From Lucinisca nassula (taxonomy: Eukaryota > Mollusca > Bivalvia > Lucinida > Lucinidae): a stretch of 64,000 bases of DNA. The DNA lies in contig OY757019.1 in NCBI GenBank assembly GCA_963580285.1, forward strand, positions 58,858,587 through 58,922,586. Reading direction: 5' to 3'. Position 1 is the first letter of the stretch. Every line of letters starts with the position of its first letter. Both the position numbers and the translations under genes were made by a program. Positions 22,235-31,878 of the stretch are shown in pieces. Under the pieces are notes generated by a model. That model searched no databases. It saw nothing but the letters and a program-made list of their open reading frames with translations, and was not told the origin of the DNA.

Positions 22235-22453
22235 TTAGTATAGCCATGGTCGTCCATAAGGGCTGTAGTCATTGAAATCATAGCTGTTTCCCACGTCGTA
22301 GGGGTTGCTCCAATCATTCTGATCATATTGGTTGTAAAAGCCGAAGTTGCCCCCAATGTAAGGGCGGTAAGGAAGTATAATTGGCGTGCCACTGACCATG
22401 GTTCCAGCAATTACAACCACCAGGAGACAGCAAATCAGCTTAAGGGTCGCCAT
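22235..22453 (-). CDS. Small secreted Tyr/Asn/Asp-rich peptide, 72 aa
   Basis: The protein starts MATLKLICCLLVVVIAGTMV, a typical signal peptide: one Lys, then a hydrophobic core, then SG, with likely cleavage near SG/TP at residue 22. The mature ~50 residues (TPIILPYRPYIGG, then NQYDQNDW, NPYDVGNSYDFNDYSPYG, ending RPWLY) have nine Tyr and many Asn, Asp, Gly and Pro, no Cys, and an acidic tendency. It is probably secreted. Comparable Tyr/Gly-rich secreted peptides occur in mollusc shell matrix, periostracum, byssus and defence secretions, but I do not recognise the family and assign no function. The start has a good context (AAGATGG). TATATAA words lie 60-80 bp upstream on the minus strand and AATAAA overlaps the stop region. 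It may be a single exon. The identical protein is encoded at 45537-45755. Confidence 0.7.
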   Translation of the reverse strand: MATLKLICCLLVVVIAGTMVSGTPIILPYRPYIGGNFGFYNQYDQNDWSNPYDVGNSYDFNDYSPYGRPWLY

Positions 22454-22818
22454 CTTACCAATGGAGTTATAGAAGCCTATGCAAGTCTATCTGAAATTAT
22501 ATAATTCGATGTTGAAAATTATATAACGTTTTAATTACTCAGTGCAATTTATTTAAGCTCTGATGGCCTTAGATCATGCAATTAGCAAATCAAATCCCTG
22601 TATACCCTCCCCTGCCCATCCATTCACCAACACACACGCATGCAAACACGCACGCACGTACGCAATTGTCATGGATTTGACGATAACCTGCATATTACAT
22701 GTAAATAGACGGTATTAACGAATGTTTAAGAAACAGTTTTTTCAACTGTACATGTAACTCCTAGGATTTTAAGAATTTCGACTCAAAATACATATTGTTG
22801 TTGCTTGTTAAAACCTCA

Positions 22819-23141
22819 TTGGCCCCCGCCCTTGGGGCTTGAGGAACTAGTTGGGCTGTATGATGCTTCCACGCAAAGCTGAAACCGACCGCACACGAAT
22901 ACTGGTAACCGCTTAGAGGATCTAAGCGTGCCTAGGCAAAGCGGTGCGAATAGGACCCTCCAGGCTTATAAACCCTATTGGTTTCTTTGGGAGACAGTGC
23001 TTGAGCTGACATTTCATCTCATTGTCGGGTAAAAGGCCAATAATATTGAAAGCAACGTTTCCAAATTGTCCTATACAATGTTGACGGGGAAGTAATACAT
23101 CAAATCAAACAAAAAAAAAAAAAAAAAAAAAAACAATCAAC
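22819..23141 (+). mobile_element. SINE-A copy with poly-A-rich tail
   Basis: Starts CCCCCGCCCTTGGGGCTTGA and ends GTTGACGGGGAAGTAATACA followed by CAAATCAAAC and a long A run. Flanking AACCTCA (22812-22818 and 23142-23148) is a short target duplication. Internal words GATGCTTCCACGCA and GATCTAAGC match the other copies. Confidence 0.85.
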
Positions 23142-23525
23142 AACCTCAATGCAGCAGCTTCGCCCACATGGCATGTCGTCGCGAATCCCTATATTGCGAT
23201 ATGACACATGAAAGTGTTCTGAAAAGAAATAACAATTAAAAACAAACACGCTTATTTGTTGATCCCTTCCGTCCCCATAACAGCGAACCCAAGGGAATGA
23301 CTCGGGTTCATATCCAAACTCCCGTTCAATGTGTTGTACATCTATCATTACTGAGTAGATGTGCATTTTGTTTCAAATTTAACTTAAATGCTCTTATTTT
23401 TCCAACCCTAAGGGATTGCACTTATAATTTCATTTCACCGTTCCTTGACTGTCACCCTTTAGATACCTGTTGTAGGTCTTTTTTATCAGTTATCCCCCTA
23501 TATAAATTGCATTGTAACGCATTGA

Positions 23526-23831
23526 TTTTGTTTGTTTGATTTGAGGTTTAACGTCCCCGTCAACACTGTAAAGATCATTTTGGAGACGTTGCTTCCAATT
23601 TTGTGGGACTTTTACTCGACATTGTGATGAAATGACATCTCAAGCCCTGTCGCCCAATGCTACCATTAGGGTTTATAAGCATGGACGGTCCGACTCGTGC
23701 GCACCGCTTTGCCTGGGCACACTTAGATCCTCTAAGCTGTTTACCAGTACTCGTGTGCGGGTCGGATTCAGCACTGCGTGGAAGCATCAAGCCGCCCATA
23801 TATTTCTTCAAGCCCCGAAGGGCGGGGGCTG
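23526..23831 (-). mobile_element. SINE-A copy
   Basis: Minus-strand copy with left tail TTTGTTTGTTTGATTTGAGG and right end GAAGGGCGGGGGC. Flanks TGTAACGCATTGA and TGTAACCCATTGA are a 13-bp target duplication with one mismatch. The open frames on both strands inside it are not genes. Confidence 0.85.
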
Positions 23832-24124
23832 TGTAACCCATTGACCTGATAAAGATATGCTATCTCGGGACAAGTGAGCTTTATCATGTCAACGTGACAT
23901 TGCAATTTTATGAAAGAAGCGGACTACTGGCAAAGTGACGAAAATGTTATTGTTACTGGGAAAAATGAAAAAAAAAAAAAAAATACTTAAAAAAAGAAAT
24001 ATCATAGGAAACAAGTAGTCAACTGATACTAAATATATCGACCGCCAGAATGCTTGGACGCATTGGGGATCATCAATAACTGATCGTTAATTGCTAATTT
24101 AAGAGTGTACAAGGGGATAAACTG

Positions 24125-24377
24125 ATAAATAGAATACCTGATTCGTATCATTTCATATCAAGTTTATCAGCCTCGGCTTCGAGAACGCATGTAGAATTGC
24201 TCGGCAAGCCTTGCATTTCTACAAGCGTTCTCAAAGCCTTGCCTGATAAACGTATCAGGCTCGGCTTCGAGTACGCATGTAGAATTGCTCGGCAAGCATC
24301 GCATTTCTACAAGCGTTCTCAAAGTCTTGCCTGATAAACTTTATATCAAAAGACACGAACCTGGTATTCTCTATTTA
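24125..24377. repeat. Nested palindromic (foldback) element
   Basis: Outer arms ATAAATAGAATACCTGATTC and its near reverse complement (24355-24377) enclose two consecutive ~90-bp imperfect palindromes, 24162-24251 and 24251-24339. Each opens with GTTTATCAG or GTATCAGGC and closes with GCCTGATAAAC, and contains GAGAACGC.TGTAGAA paired with TTCTACAAGCGTTCTC. It is a candidate foldback MITE or a strong cruciform. No coding. Confidence 0.85.
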
Positions 24378-24479
24378 GACCGATGTTCGTGCGTCGTTGT
24401 ATTACAATTGCTTGTTTGATATTTATGGGCTTTTTGTAAGCATAAATGTTTGGGGGCTCTTGTTATACCCTTTTCCTAT

Positions 24480-24961
24480 TTGAAGGATTTACCTTCAGGT
24501 CTTTCGTATACTGTTTAACTGAATGACCGTTATGGAGATCGCTTTAGTTTTGACGCTATTACAAATAAATTTAAACTTACAATATCTCCCCTTATGTTAA
24601 ATTCTGCTTCTTCTGTACGAATTACCCCATTCTATTAATATCATTAGTGCTATGTTGCCGTTGGTATTGGTCAGACCTATTGATTTGTTTTCTGTCACTT
24701 CCATTAATTAGAGTTAAATCATCTCCTATAAAACGCCCGTCCTTCGCGAAAATATACTGATCCGTTCGAAAGAAGTGGAACGTATCCTAGTGTTTCTAAG
24801 TGTAATGCTAAGAGGTGCAGGTGCTGTTCGCATTTATGCACTGCGTCAACCGTTTCATCTATAAACGGTAGACGCTTTTGTTTAGTTAATCTGTCCGATC
24901 TGCTATGTAAGTCTATGGATTTGATATATAAATGTGCCCTGCTTTGACCGTTTATCCAATA
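24480..24961 (+). pseudogene. N-terminal part of Penelope-like element P3 (Cys-rich module)
   Basis: Codons from 24730 read KRPSFAKILIRSKEVE, the basic block that usually precedes the Cys cluster in Penelope-like proteins. Then from 24784, in a shifted frame, YPSVSKCNAKRCRCCSHLCT, SSINGRRFCLVNLSDLLCKS and MDLIYKCAL. The C-x4-C-x-C-C-x3-C cluster just before an IY-type GIY motif matches the zinc-binding segment before the GIY-YIG domain. Upstream 24540-24640 may also be coding debris (FDAITNKFKLTISPL). The module is separated from the rest of P3 by about 1.85 kb of inserts. Confidence 0.6.
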
Positions 24962-25745
24962 ATCACGGGACAGTCATGCGTAATTACCGACCCGCAATAA
25001 ATACACACATTGTAAAATACCTGTGTTGTGTTCAGTCGAGTGTATAGTCCGTTTTATTCACGTATACAAATGGCAAATTCGGCCCCATTCCAAATCCAAT
25101 TTTCGGAAGACAAATTTCCAATCTGGCCAAGCACAGGTTGTCCAAGAAATGTTGCAGTTCTTCTAAAGCTCTCTGAATAAATGCATGGTGTACAGTTTCA
25201 GTATTGCTATTAAGGTTTACCAAATTATTCTTGTGCTTCATTCTACGATGTAGTTTTTACGTAAGTACCCCACCCACTACATTACGGATTTTGAGGGCCT
25301 AAATATGCTCACTCTAGTTATTTTGTTTTTTGTTGTTGTTGTTTTTTTTTTGCAAGATATTTTGTCACAAATAAAATAAATGATGATTTTTTGACATTTT
25401 GACAATCTGAAGAAAAATATTAAAGTTTTGCTTCAGAACAAAGTCGCCAGATGCCCTTAAATTTGTGTCCTCCTTCAGGTCCGTCACTACGTTTTTATTA
25501 AGCCTTATTAAGGTAGCAGCCACCAAAAATGTCATAACATTTAGATGATGGGAGAATTGACCAAAAAGTTTAAAACTACAATCATTCTGTGCAATAATCT
25601 TTTTTGTTCTGTGTTTTTGTCTTGTATGAACCTGAATGAATTTAAGGAGGCCCAGGTACTTCTATCTATCTCTATCTTCTGATTTCGCTTTAACCTTTGG
25701 AGGGGACACATGTTTTGCAGGATGAAAGCCTACACAGTAATCATG
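24962..25745. other. Insert separating parts of P3
   Basis: Non-repetitive sequence that interrupts P3, with T- and TTG-rich tracts near 25320. A minus-strand open frame (25032-25241, 69 aa) contains LEICLPKIGFGMG, discussed in the findings; no confident gene is called. Confidence 0.4.
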
Positions 25746-26304
25746 TAATTGTGGTAGGGTTCTTTAACCTGCACAGGGATGGGTCTCCCTGCACAGGGGG
25801 CCTCCAGTTAACGTCCCGATACGAAGGACAGTGCCCGCCCATAGGGGCTTGAAGAAATATATGGGCTGCATGATGCTTCCACGCAGAGCTGAATCCGGCC
25901 CGCACACTAGTACCGGTAAACCGCTTATTGGATCTAAGCCTGTCCAGGAACCGCGGTGCGAGGCAGGACCGCCCATGCTAATAAACCCTATTGGTTTCAT
26001 TGGGCGGCAGGGCTTCAGATGTCATTTCATCTCAATGTCGGGTAAAAGTCCCCCAAAATTGGAAGCAACGTCTCCAAAATGACCTTTACAGTGTTGACGG
26101 GGACGTTAAACCTCAAATCAAACAAAACAAACAAACAAACGAAGGACAGTGCACTTTATGACGTTCATCCCTGCAAATGATGCCAATGGAGCGGAGCGTG
26201 TGAACGAACACCGAAATTTTATCACCGCTACCGGGGATTGAACCGGGGACCTCTAGCATTAGAGGCAAGTGCACTAACCACTGAGCTATCATGTGGATAT
26301 CATG
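25746..26304 (-). mobile_element. tRNA-derived SINE (SINE-C), split by SINE-A
   Basis: On the minus strand the head near 26303-26230 reads GATAGCTCAGTGGTTAGTGC (A-box region) and CCCCGGTTCAATCCCCGG (B-box region). The body follows to GCACTGTCCTTCGT, is interrupted by SINE-A, and resumes ATCGGGACGTTAACTGGAGG to GGTTAAAGAACCC. The head is tRNA-like, but the mature tRNA fold is not maintained, so it is not a tRNA gene. Confidence 0.8.
25835..26138 (+). mobile_element. SINE-A inserted in SINE-C, 14-bp target duplication
   Basis: ACGAAGGACAGTGC occurs at 25821-25834 and again at 26139-26152, exactly flanking a 304-bp SINE-A with an (AAAC)n tail. The duplicated target is part of SINE-C, so SINE-A is the younger insertion. 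Confidence 0.9.
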
Positions 26305-26818
26305 CTCCACATGATATTCATAGTTACCACATGTTTTGTATTCATAGTAGAATTACCCTAGTTTAAATCTTTTGGATAAAATTCTTACTGCAGTCACCGA
26401 CAGGAAGTATCTGTCAAGTATTATTATCTTATCTAACCATTTACGGGCCCTTGAATATTGATCCGGTTCCCAAACATTTGAGAGTTTGGGCCCTTGGGCA
26501 GCTTATCCCTGTTGTTTATTCCACAGTCTGCTGTCTGGCATAGGCCTGCTCTTCAAATAACAATACCATTAAAGAAAACCTTTTAGTGTTTGTAGTACAT
26601 TTTCCAAATTTCAGTCAAAATAACGATAATTTTCCCAATTCTAAAGGCCCCATCCCCATTCCCTAAAAGGGGTGCAAGACCCCTGCCTTGCCCTCTTTGG
26701 CAAGAGTCTGTGTAAGGTGTGCCCTTTTGATATGCAGTGCTGGGTGGCAAAAATGCCCTTATTTTGGAGTAGCACCCTGCCCTAATTTCAGTCTGCGGGA
26801 AACACTATATGTAATTAC

Positions 26819-27172
26819 CTGACATGCTGCAAATAGTAAAATGAAGTACGTCGGGCAAACTAATCGCATGTTAAAAAACAAGATTTTACCGAACACTGAA
26901 GTAGAATGAGTAAGCCTTAAAAAACTGACCCTTTCACGTACGGGTCATTCTACAACCAGTGGCAAAAATTGCTATAATATAAATTCTACAGTTAGGTTTA
27001 ACGTTATTAAACGACATGAAACTGAATTAAAACGGATTATATTATTACAGACACATTTTCCAATGGGCTTTTATTACAGCATTTATCATGATGGTAATAT
27101 TCTAAAAAATGCCGGATTGGGATATTTTGTCGAAAGCGTAAAACTAGATCGCACGGCACCAGAAAAAATAGC
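26819..27172 (+). pseudogene. GIY-YIG endonuclease remnant of P3
   Basis: Reads KYVGQTNRMLK after a YLTCCK-like start, then a FTEH..RMSK-like block in other frames, then RHETELKRIILLQTHFPMGF and a DFDIFSVLDCRKRK-like block. The frame is interrupted by stops and by an insert at 27173 after CGGCACCAG. Confidence 0.7.
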
Positions 27173-28783
27173 CATCAGAGGAGATGACAACCCCCCCCCC
27201 CCCCTACCAAAAGCCAATATGGCTTCCAGAAGACTGTTCACGAATAGAACGTGCGCCAGACTTAAAACACACTGGTAAGTCCATAGTATATTTTGTATAT
27301 GTAATGTTTATTGAGACTATCTTCGCCTAATGAAACAAAGGATCGCTTCTCAACATGATGAAGATCCAAGATTTCCAATGCACAAGGTACAGGTATACTG
27401 AGTTGTGATTCTTGCACATGAATTTTTCATCATTGTATATTCATGTACAATTGTGGCTAGCACAAGCAATAAATCTCAAAGGTTTTGGAGTTATAGCCAT
27501 CACAAGATTATACTGTCAGGGGATATAACTCTTAAACCAACGCGCTCAGAATTGTGGTTCATGTGCATGACACGCCTGCTTATCCTCATGTATACACGTA
27601 CCCAGTACCATCGATTTGTCTCAAAGGGTATTCGAGATATGGCGATCACAAGGTTTTCTATTGAAAGGGGATCTAATTCAAATACCACAGCACCAAGAGG
27701 TGTGAACTAGCATACGAAATGCCTTCTATACCGTGTATTCAATTGTGCCAAGTTCCTTCAATATATCTAAAAGGGTATTGTAGTTTGCTCACACGGTGGT
27801 CATGCGACTATATTGCAAGGGGAGATAACTCAAATAACCTAACACCCATTGTTGCGGTTCTTAGGCATGACACGCAATCTCCACCTTGTCCACAATAGTG
27901 AGAAGTTCCAGTGATATATTTCAAAGGGTATTGGTGTTATGGCTATCACAAGGTTATATTGTCCGAAGAGTTAATTAAAAAACAGGGTATCCGGACTCGT
28001 GGTTCTTGCACACGACACGAATGCTTAACGTCATGTACATCTGTACCAAATACCATCAATATATCTCAAAGAGTCTTGGAGATATCGCCATCACAAGGTA
28101 GTGATTCTATTTTATTGGATGGGGAGATAACTAAAAAACATGGCACCCAGAGTTGTGATTCTTTCGCATGACACGCCGTCTCAGCCTTGTGAACAACTGT
28201 GCCAGGTACCATCAATATATATCAATATATCTCAAAGAGTCTTGGAGATATCGCCATCACAAGGTAGTGATTCTATTTTATTGGATGGGGAGTTAACTAA
28301 AAACACACGGCACTCAGAGTTTCGGTTCTTTCGCATGACACGCCGTCTCAGCCTTGTGAACAACTGTGCCAGGTACCATCAATATATCTCGAAGGTTATT
28401 GGAGTCATGGCCATCACAAGATGGTCGCTCTATTTTATTGGAAGGGGACATAACTAAAAAACCATGGCAGCCAGAGTTGTGGTTCTTGCGCATGACACGC
28501 CGTCTCAGCCTTTTGAACAATTGTGCTAGGTACCATTAGTAATGGAGTTATTGCCATCAGAAGGTAGTCATTCTATTTTATTAAAAGGGGAAATAACTCA
28601 ACAACTATGCCAGCGAGAGTTATAGTTCTTGCGTATGACACGCCGTCTCAGCCTTGTTAAAAATTGTGCCAAGAACCATCAATGAATCTTAAAGGATATT
28701 GGAGTTATGATCATCACAAGGTTGCGTCTACGGACGGACATACGTGATCGCTATATCCCCCGAACCTATTCGGTCGGGGATAA
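27173..28783. repeat. ~150-167-bp tandem array inserted in P3
   Basis: About eight diverged units share GCATGACACGCCGTCTCAGC, GGTACCATCAATATATCTC and GCCATCACAAGGTAGT. Unit starts near 28167, 28334, 28491 and 28634 are 167, 157 and 143 bp apart. The right end carries a short hairpin (ATCCCCCGAACC / TCGGTCGGGGAT). Open frames such as those at 28140-28457 are repeats read in frame, not genes. It is probably a non-autonomous element with internal tandem repeats. Confidence 0.75.
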
Positions 28784-29670
28784 AAATGGCAACTGTAAAC
28801 GTAAATTATGTGATTTTAAAAGAAACTATACCAGGCTGAAGTGACTCCATAATCTAACTATATTATGGACGCCAAGCAGTTCTTGCGTTTCTAAGTTCAT
28901 TATCGAATTCTGTATTGCGTATTCTGGACACAGATGCGAATAAATTCTAAGACAGTCCTAATTTGTTATACGATGCTGCTCGTTTAACTAGAGGTTATAC
29001 TCAGCATGCTTTTCGTCCTTTCATCGATTCCGAAATTAATCACAAACGTCTTTTTATCAAAATAGCCTTCATTAATAAGTGTTAGGATTTTCTAGATTTA
29101 CCTAGTATCTTCCGGGACAGTTCGGTGATTCATCTATTACTGCGTATTTCCAAAATGCTGCAACGCTCATTATTTGCTCTAATTACAATGAACCTGTCAG
29201 ATCTATCATTTATAATTTCAATAAACTTTTTTTCTGATCTTGATACTGACACTAACAGTTCTGATACTTGAGACTGTTAAAAGTCAGTGTATTGCTATCC
29301 TGCTTTTGATCATATTATTACTGGCAATTAAAAGCAATATTCCTGATTCTAGGATACGAACTATAATATCTAAAGGACCGAAATATCGATTTCCTTCTAC
29401 ATTTTAATTCAAAACGTGTTGTGTTGAAATCACTGCTGCCTTAAATAAATTTTGTAGTCGATGGTGTAAACTAGTAAACACTTTCTACTCCCATAATACG
29501 AAATTATTACATCATGTACCGAAAGCGTCTTTACGTCACTTTAAACTAGGTATTCAAGGTTGTTTTGCCTCCAGCAGACAAGGCTGCTAACAATGTGGCC
29601 GTTTTTGACGGCTCGACGATGTTTACACTTTTCAGCAAGAGCTTGGTGGTACTAAGGCCTATGAACTGCA
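28784..29670 (+). pseudogene. P3 pre-RT module
   Basis: Continues from the endonuclease end (NGNCKRKLC-like, FKRNYTRLK-like) into SVLRILDTDANKF, LTRGYTQHAFRPFIDSEINH, LPSIFRDSSVI, SKGPKYRFPST and VNTFYSHNTKLLHHVPKASL, then LPPADKAANNVAV-like and GGTKAYELQP codons. Stops and frameshifts are numerous. It ends at the retrozyme insert at 29671. Confidence 0.75.
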
Positions 29671-29748
29671 GCCTACATCATAGTATAGTTTATATTGTCT
29701 TGTATTTTTGGATCACAGATTCTATTGTGAACTTTTGAAAATACTTGA

Positions 29749-29794
29749 GGGTCACTGATGAGGCAAAATTGACCGAAACTAGCTAGTCTGACCC
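29749..29794 (+). ncRNA. Hammerhead ribozyme in P3 retrozyme (first)
   Basis: Stem I GGGTCA/TGACCC is fully Watson-Crick, the core CTGATGA and GAAAC are intact, and stem III is the palindrome ACTAGCTAGT followed by the C of the cleavage triplet (29788). Stem II (GGCAAAATTGACC) is weakened. Confidence 0.8.
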
Positions 29795-30093
29795 AGAAAA
29801 CATGTACACTTCATATTTTCCAATTCTGTGGTGTATTCCTTGTTTCTGATCTTGATACTGATACAAGGATAACCCGTTTATAGAACATATTTAACGTCAC
29901 TGCAGCTTGTGTCACAGGATGTGTGGCGGCCGTAAAAAGTCTCCCTGCCCTACATCATAGTGTAGTTTATATTTTATTGTCCTTTGGGATCACTGATACC
30001 ATTTTGGAAAGAGGGTTGACGCGTCGTTAAACACGAAATCATCATCATCATCATCATCATATATCACCATTTTGGAATTTTGAAAATATTTGA

Positions 30094-30139
30094 AGGTCAC
30101 TGATGAGGCCTAATTAGCCGAAACTAGCTAGTCTTGCCC
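30094..30139 (+). ncRNA. Hammerhead ribozyme in P3 retrozyme (second)
   Basis: Core CTGATGA and GAAAC are intact, stem II GGC-CTAATTA-GCC, stem III ACTAGCTAGT, cleavage predicted after C30133. Stem I (AGGTCA/TTGCCC) has mismatches at its outer part. Confidence 0.8.
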
Positions 30140-30224
30140 ATTAAACATGTACAGTTCATATTTTCTAGTTCTGTGGTGTATTACTTGCTTCCAAAAGATA
30201 ACCATTTTATAGAACATATTTGAC

Positions 30225-30898
30225 TTTTGAGAGTGATGTAGTTGTAGTTGTATGTCTTACCGAAGGACAAGACGAGCGCTCTTCGTTATAATGGACTTAC
30301 CCAAGCTTCATAAAAGGCCATGCAAAACGAGGTTTATAACACCTTCAAGCTCTTGTACCACCACTGAACTTTCCAAAGTGTTTAACCTTCATGCTTTACT
30401 GCCATCAAAAACATGTGATTAAGGTCTTTGAAAGATCAGGGAGAAATCTTCTTCGATCTATAACAAATTCTAATGAAAAGTAGAAGTAAAACAAAGATCA
30501 GGATCCAAAATAAAAAGACACAAGTGATACACACAGAAAGTAACAAACAACAACATAAATAAACCGTCACAGAAGAACCGCCTTGGAACGGTCAGTGGAA
30601 AGAATTCCACTGGGAGGCGTAAATCGATTTTACATGGCCATAATCCTCGCCCTTACCTCTGTCGCGGTATACACTAATTTTGTTTAGTCCGCATGAAGGC
30701 TTGCTAACTCATCAATGTAACAAGTTTTAAATAAATTTTAATCCATAGGTTTTCGTATTTCAAGTCTATCTCACCCTTAACACTACACTTCCTCCTAATC
30801 TAACGAAAGAAAAACTTAATAGTTTAACTAAATGGGCATTTCATAGAAAAGATTCCCTTGCACTTGCATGTAATGTAAGTAGTGTTTTGTGTTCACTC
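30225..30898 (+). pseudogene. P3 reverse transcriptase N-terminal part
   Basis: TEGQDE-like start, then GLTQASKAMQNEVYNTFKLL in the annotated frame (LPKLHKRPCKTRF in another), a split by a tail insert at 30478-30722, then NKF and an EVLNKL-like block, LPPNLTKEKLNSLTKWAFHR and CNVSSVLCSL-like codons. The rest of the RT is not downstream in this orientation: the next piece is inverted. Confidence 0.7.
30478..30722 (-). mobile_element. Penelope-like 3' tail with internal deletion
   Basis: Minus-strand subfamily A tail with terminus GTAGAAGTAAAACAAAGATC. It then jumps directly to CCAAAATAAAAAGACACAAG, so about 120 bp of the usual tail is missing. Truncated at CATCAATGTAACAA. Confidence 0.75.
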
Positions 30899-31442
30899 CA
30901 TTGCAAGTATTTATTTTTTCTGAACTTATATACTAAGTCATCATAAAATTCGGGTTCCGATAGACATTGTTGCAGAAGAGATTTATGTCCAAAACTGCAT
31001 TTTAAAATTCAATCGGTATGACGTTTATAAAATTTTGAAAATGCTTTGCGTATTTCAAAATACCGATTACCCTGATTAAGAAGTTTCGCAAATAACACTT
31101 TATTACGATATTTGAAGTCAGTTGCATGACTAGACACTCTGGCAAATCAAATTAATTTCGAAATATAACGCCATAGGATGCCGCACGAGGAACATCATCA
31201 TCCAAGAAAGGAAAATTTACAATCTCAAAATCATCATGTTTGTAATAAACTTTGCAGGAGACAAACCCATCTACAATAGATAGATATAAATAAGACAAAG
31301 GGGGCCTCGGTATCACAAGAATTTGCTTTTTTAACTGAAATGTGTGTGTGTGTGTGTGTGTGGGAGGGGGGTTGTAATTTGATTGATCAAACCATCAAAA
31401 TAGTTGTTTTAATATTTAATAAATCATCCAAATTTCTAGAAG
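30899..31442 (-). pseudogene. Inverted Penelope-like RT C-terminal piece
   Basis: Minus strand: RNLDDLLNIKTTILMV (motif C with a change in YLDD), FVSCKVYYKHDDFEIVNFPF and LDDDVPRAASYG, then an EPEFYDDLVYKFRK-like end at 30906. It directly follows plus-strand P3 RT that stops before motif B. A TG microsatellite sits at 31340-31362. Confidence 0.75.
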
Positions 31443-31878
31443 TATCTGGCGGCTAACAAGAGACTCTATATGGCTTTCGTAGACCTGGAGAAGGCGTTTG
31501 ATCGAGTGCCCCGGAAGGTCATTTGGTGCGCACTGAGAAAACTTGGAGTCAACAAGAGGATTGTGCGCCTAGTCAAGGTGATGTATGCTAATGCGCGTAG
31601 CCGTGTCCGTGTTCATTGAAGAGTTCGAAGTGAAGGTCGGTGTTCATCAAGTCTCTGTTTTTCATCATTGTGCTTGAAACCCTGCCACGCGGTTTCCGCT
31701 CTGGAATCCCCTGAGATGACCTCTATGCCGACGACCTTGTCATCATAGATGAATCAGTCGAAGAATGTGTCAGGAGGCTCTTAAATGGGAGAGAAGCAAT
31801 ATATGAGAGAGGGCTGAGAGTAAATGCAGGGCAGACGAAGATCATTACCTGTGGTACGGGCCTGAACCTTCTGCAGAG
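31443..31878 (+). pseudogene. LINE reverse transcriptase, 5' half (N2)
   Basis: Codons from 31443 read [58 protein letters not shown]. Then, with frame changes, a GVHQGSVFFIIVLETLP-like block, WDDLYADDLVIIDESVEECV (catalytic YADD) and GLRVNAGQTKIITCGTGLNL. This is the finger-palm part of a non-LTR retrotransposon RT. It stops after LLQS where P5 begins. Confidence 0.85.

Larger units (their letters stand above)
29671..30224 (+). repeat. Retrozyme-like dimer inserted in P3
   Basis: About two units of the same family as the 11761-12780 array, here on the plus strand, with hammerhead blocks at 29749 and 30094. Spacing is 345 bp because of extra sequence, including TTGACGCGTCGTTAAAC and an ATC microsatellite near 30040. 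It lies between the TKAYELQP and LPKDK parts of the P3 RT. Confidence 0.8.

Noticed and set aside
26230..26304. Possible tRNA gene on the minus strand
   Set aside because: Good promoter boxes, but part of SINE-C, with a 3' body and no plausible acceptor stem.
28140..28457. 105-aa open frame with internally repeated peptide
   Set aside because: The repetition comes from the ~160-bp DNA array; no start context, no homologous motif.
27400..28760. CRISPR-like regular repeats
   Set aside because: Units are 143-167 bp, diverged, without short spacers, and in a eukaryotic transposon context.
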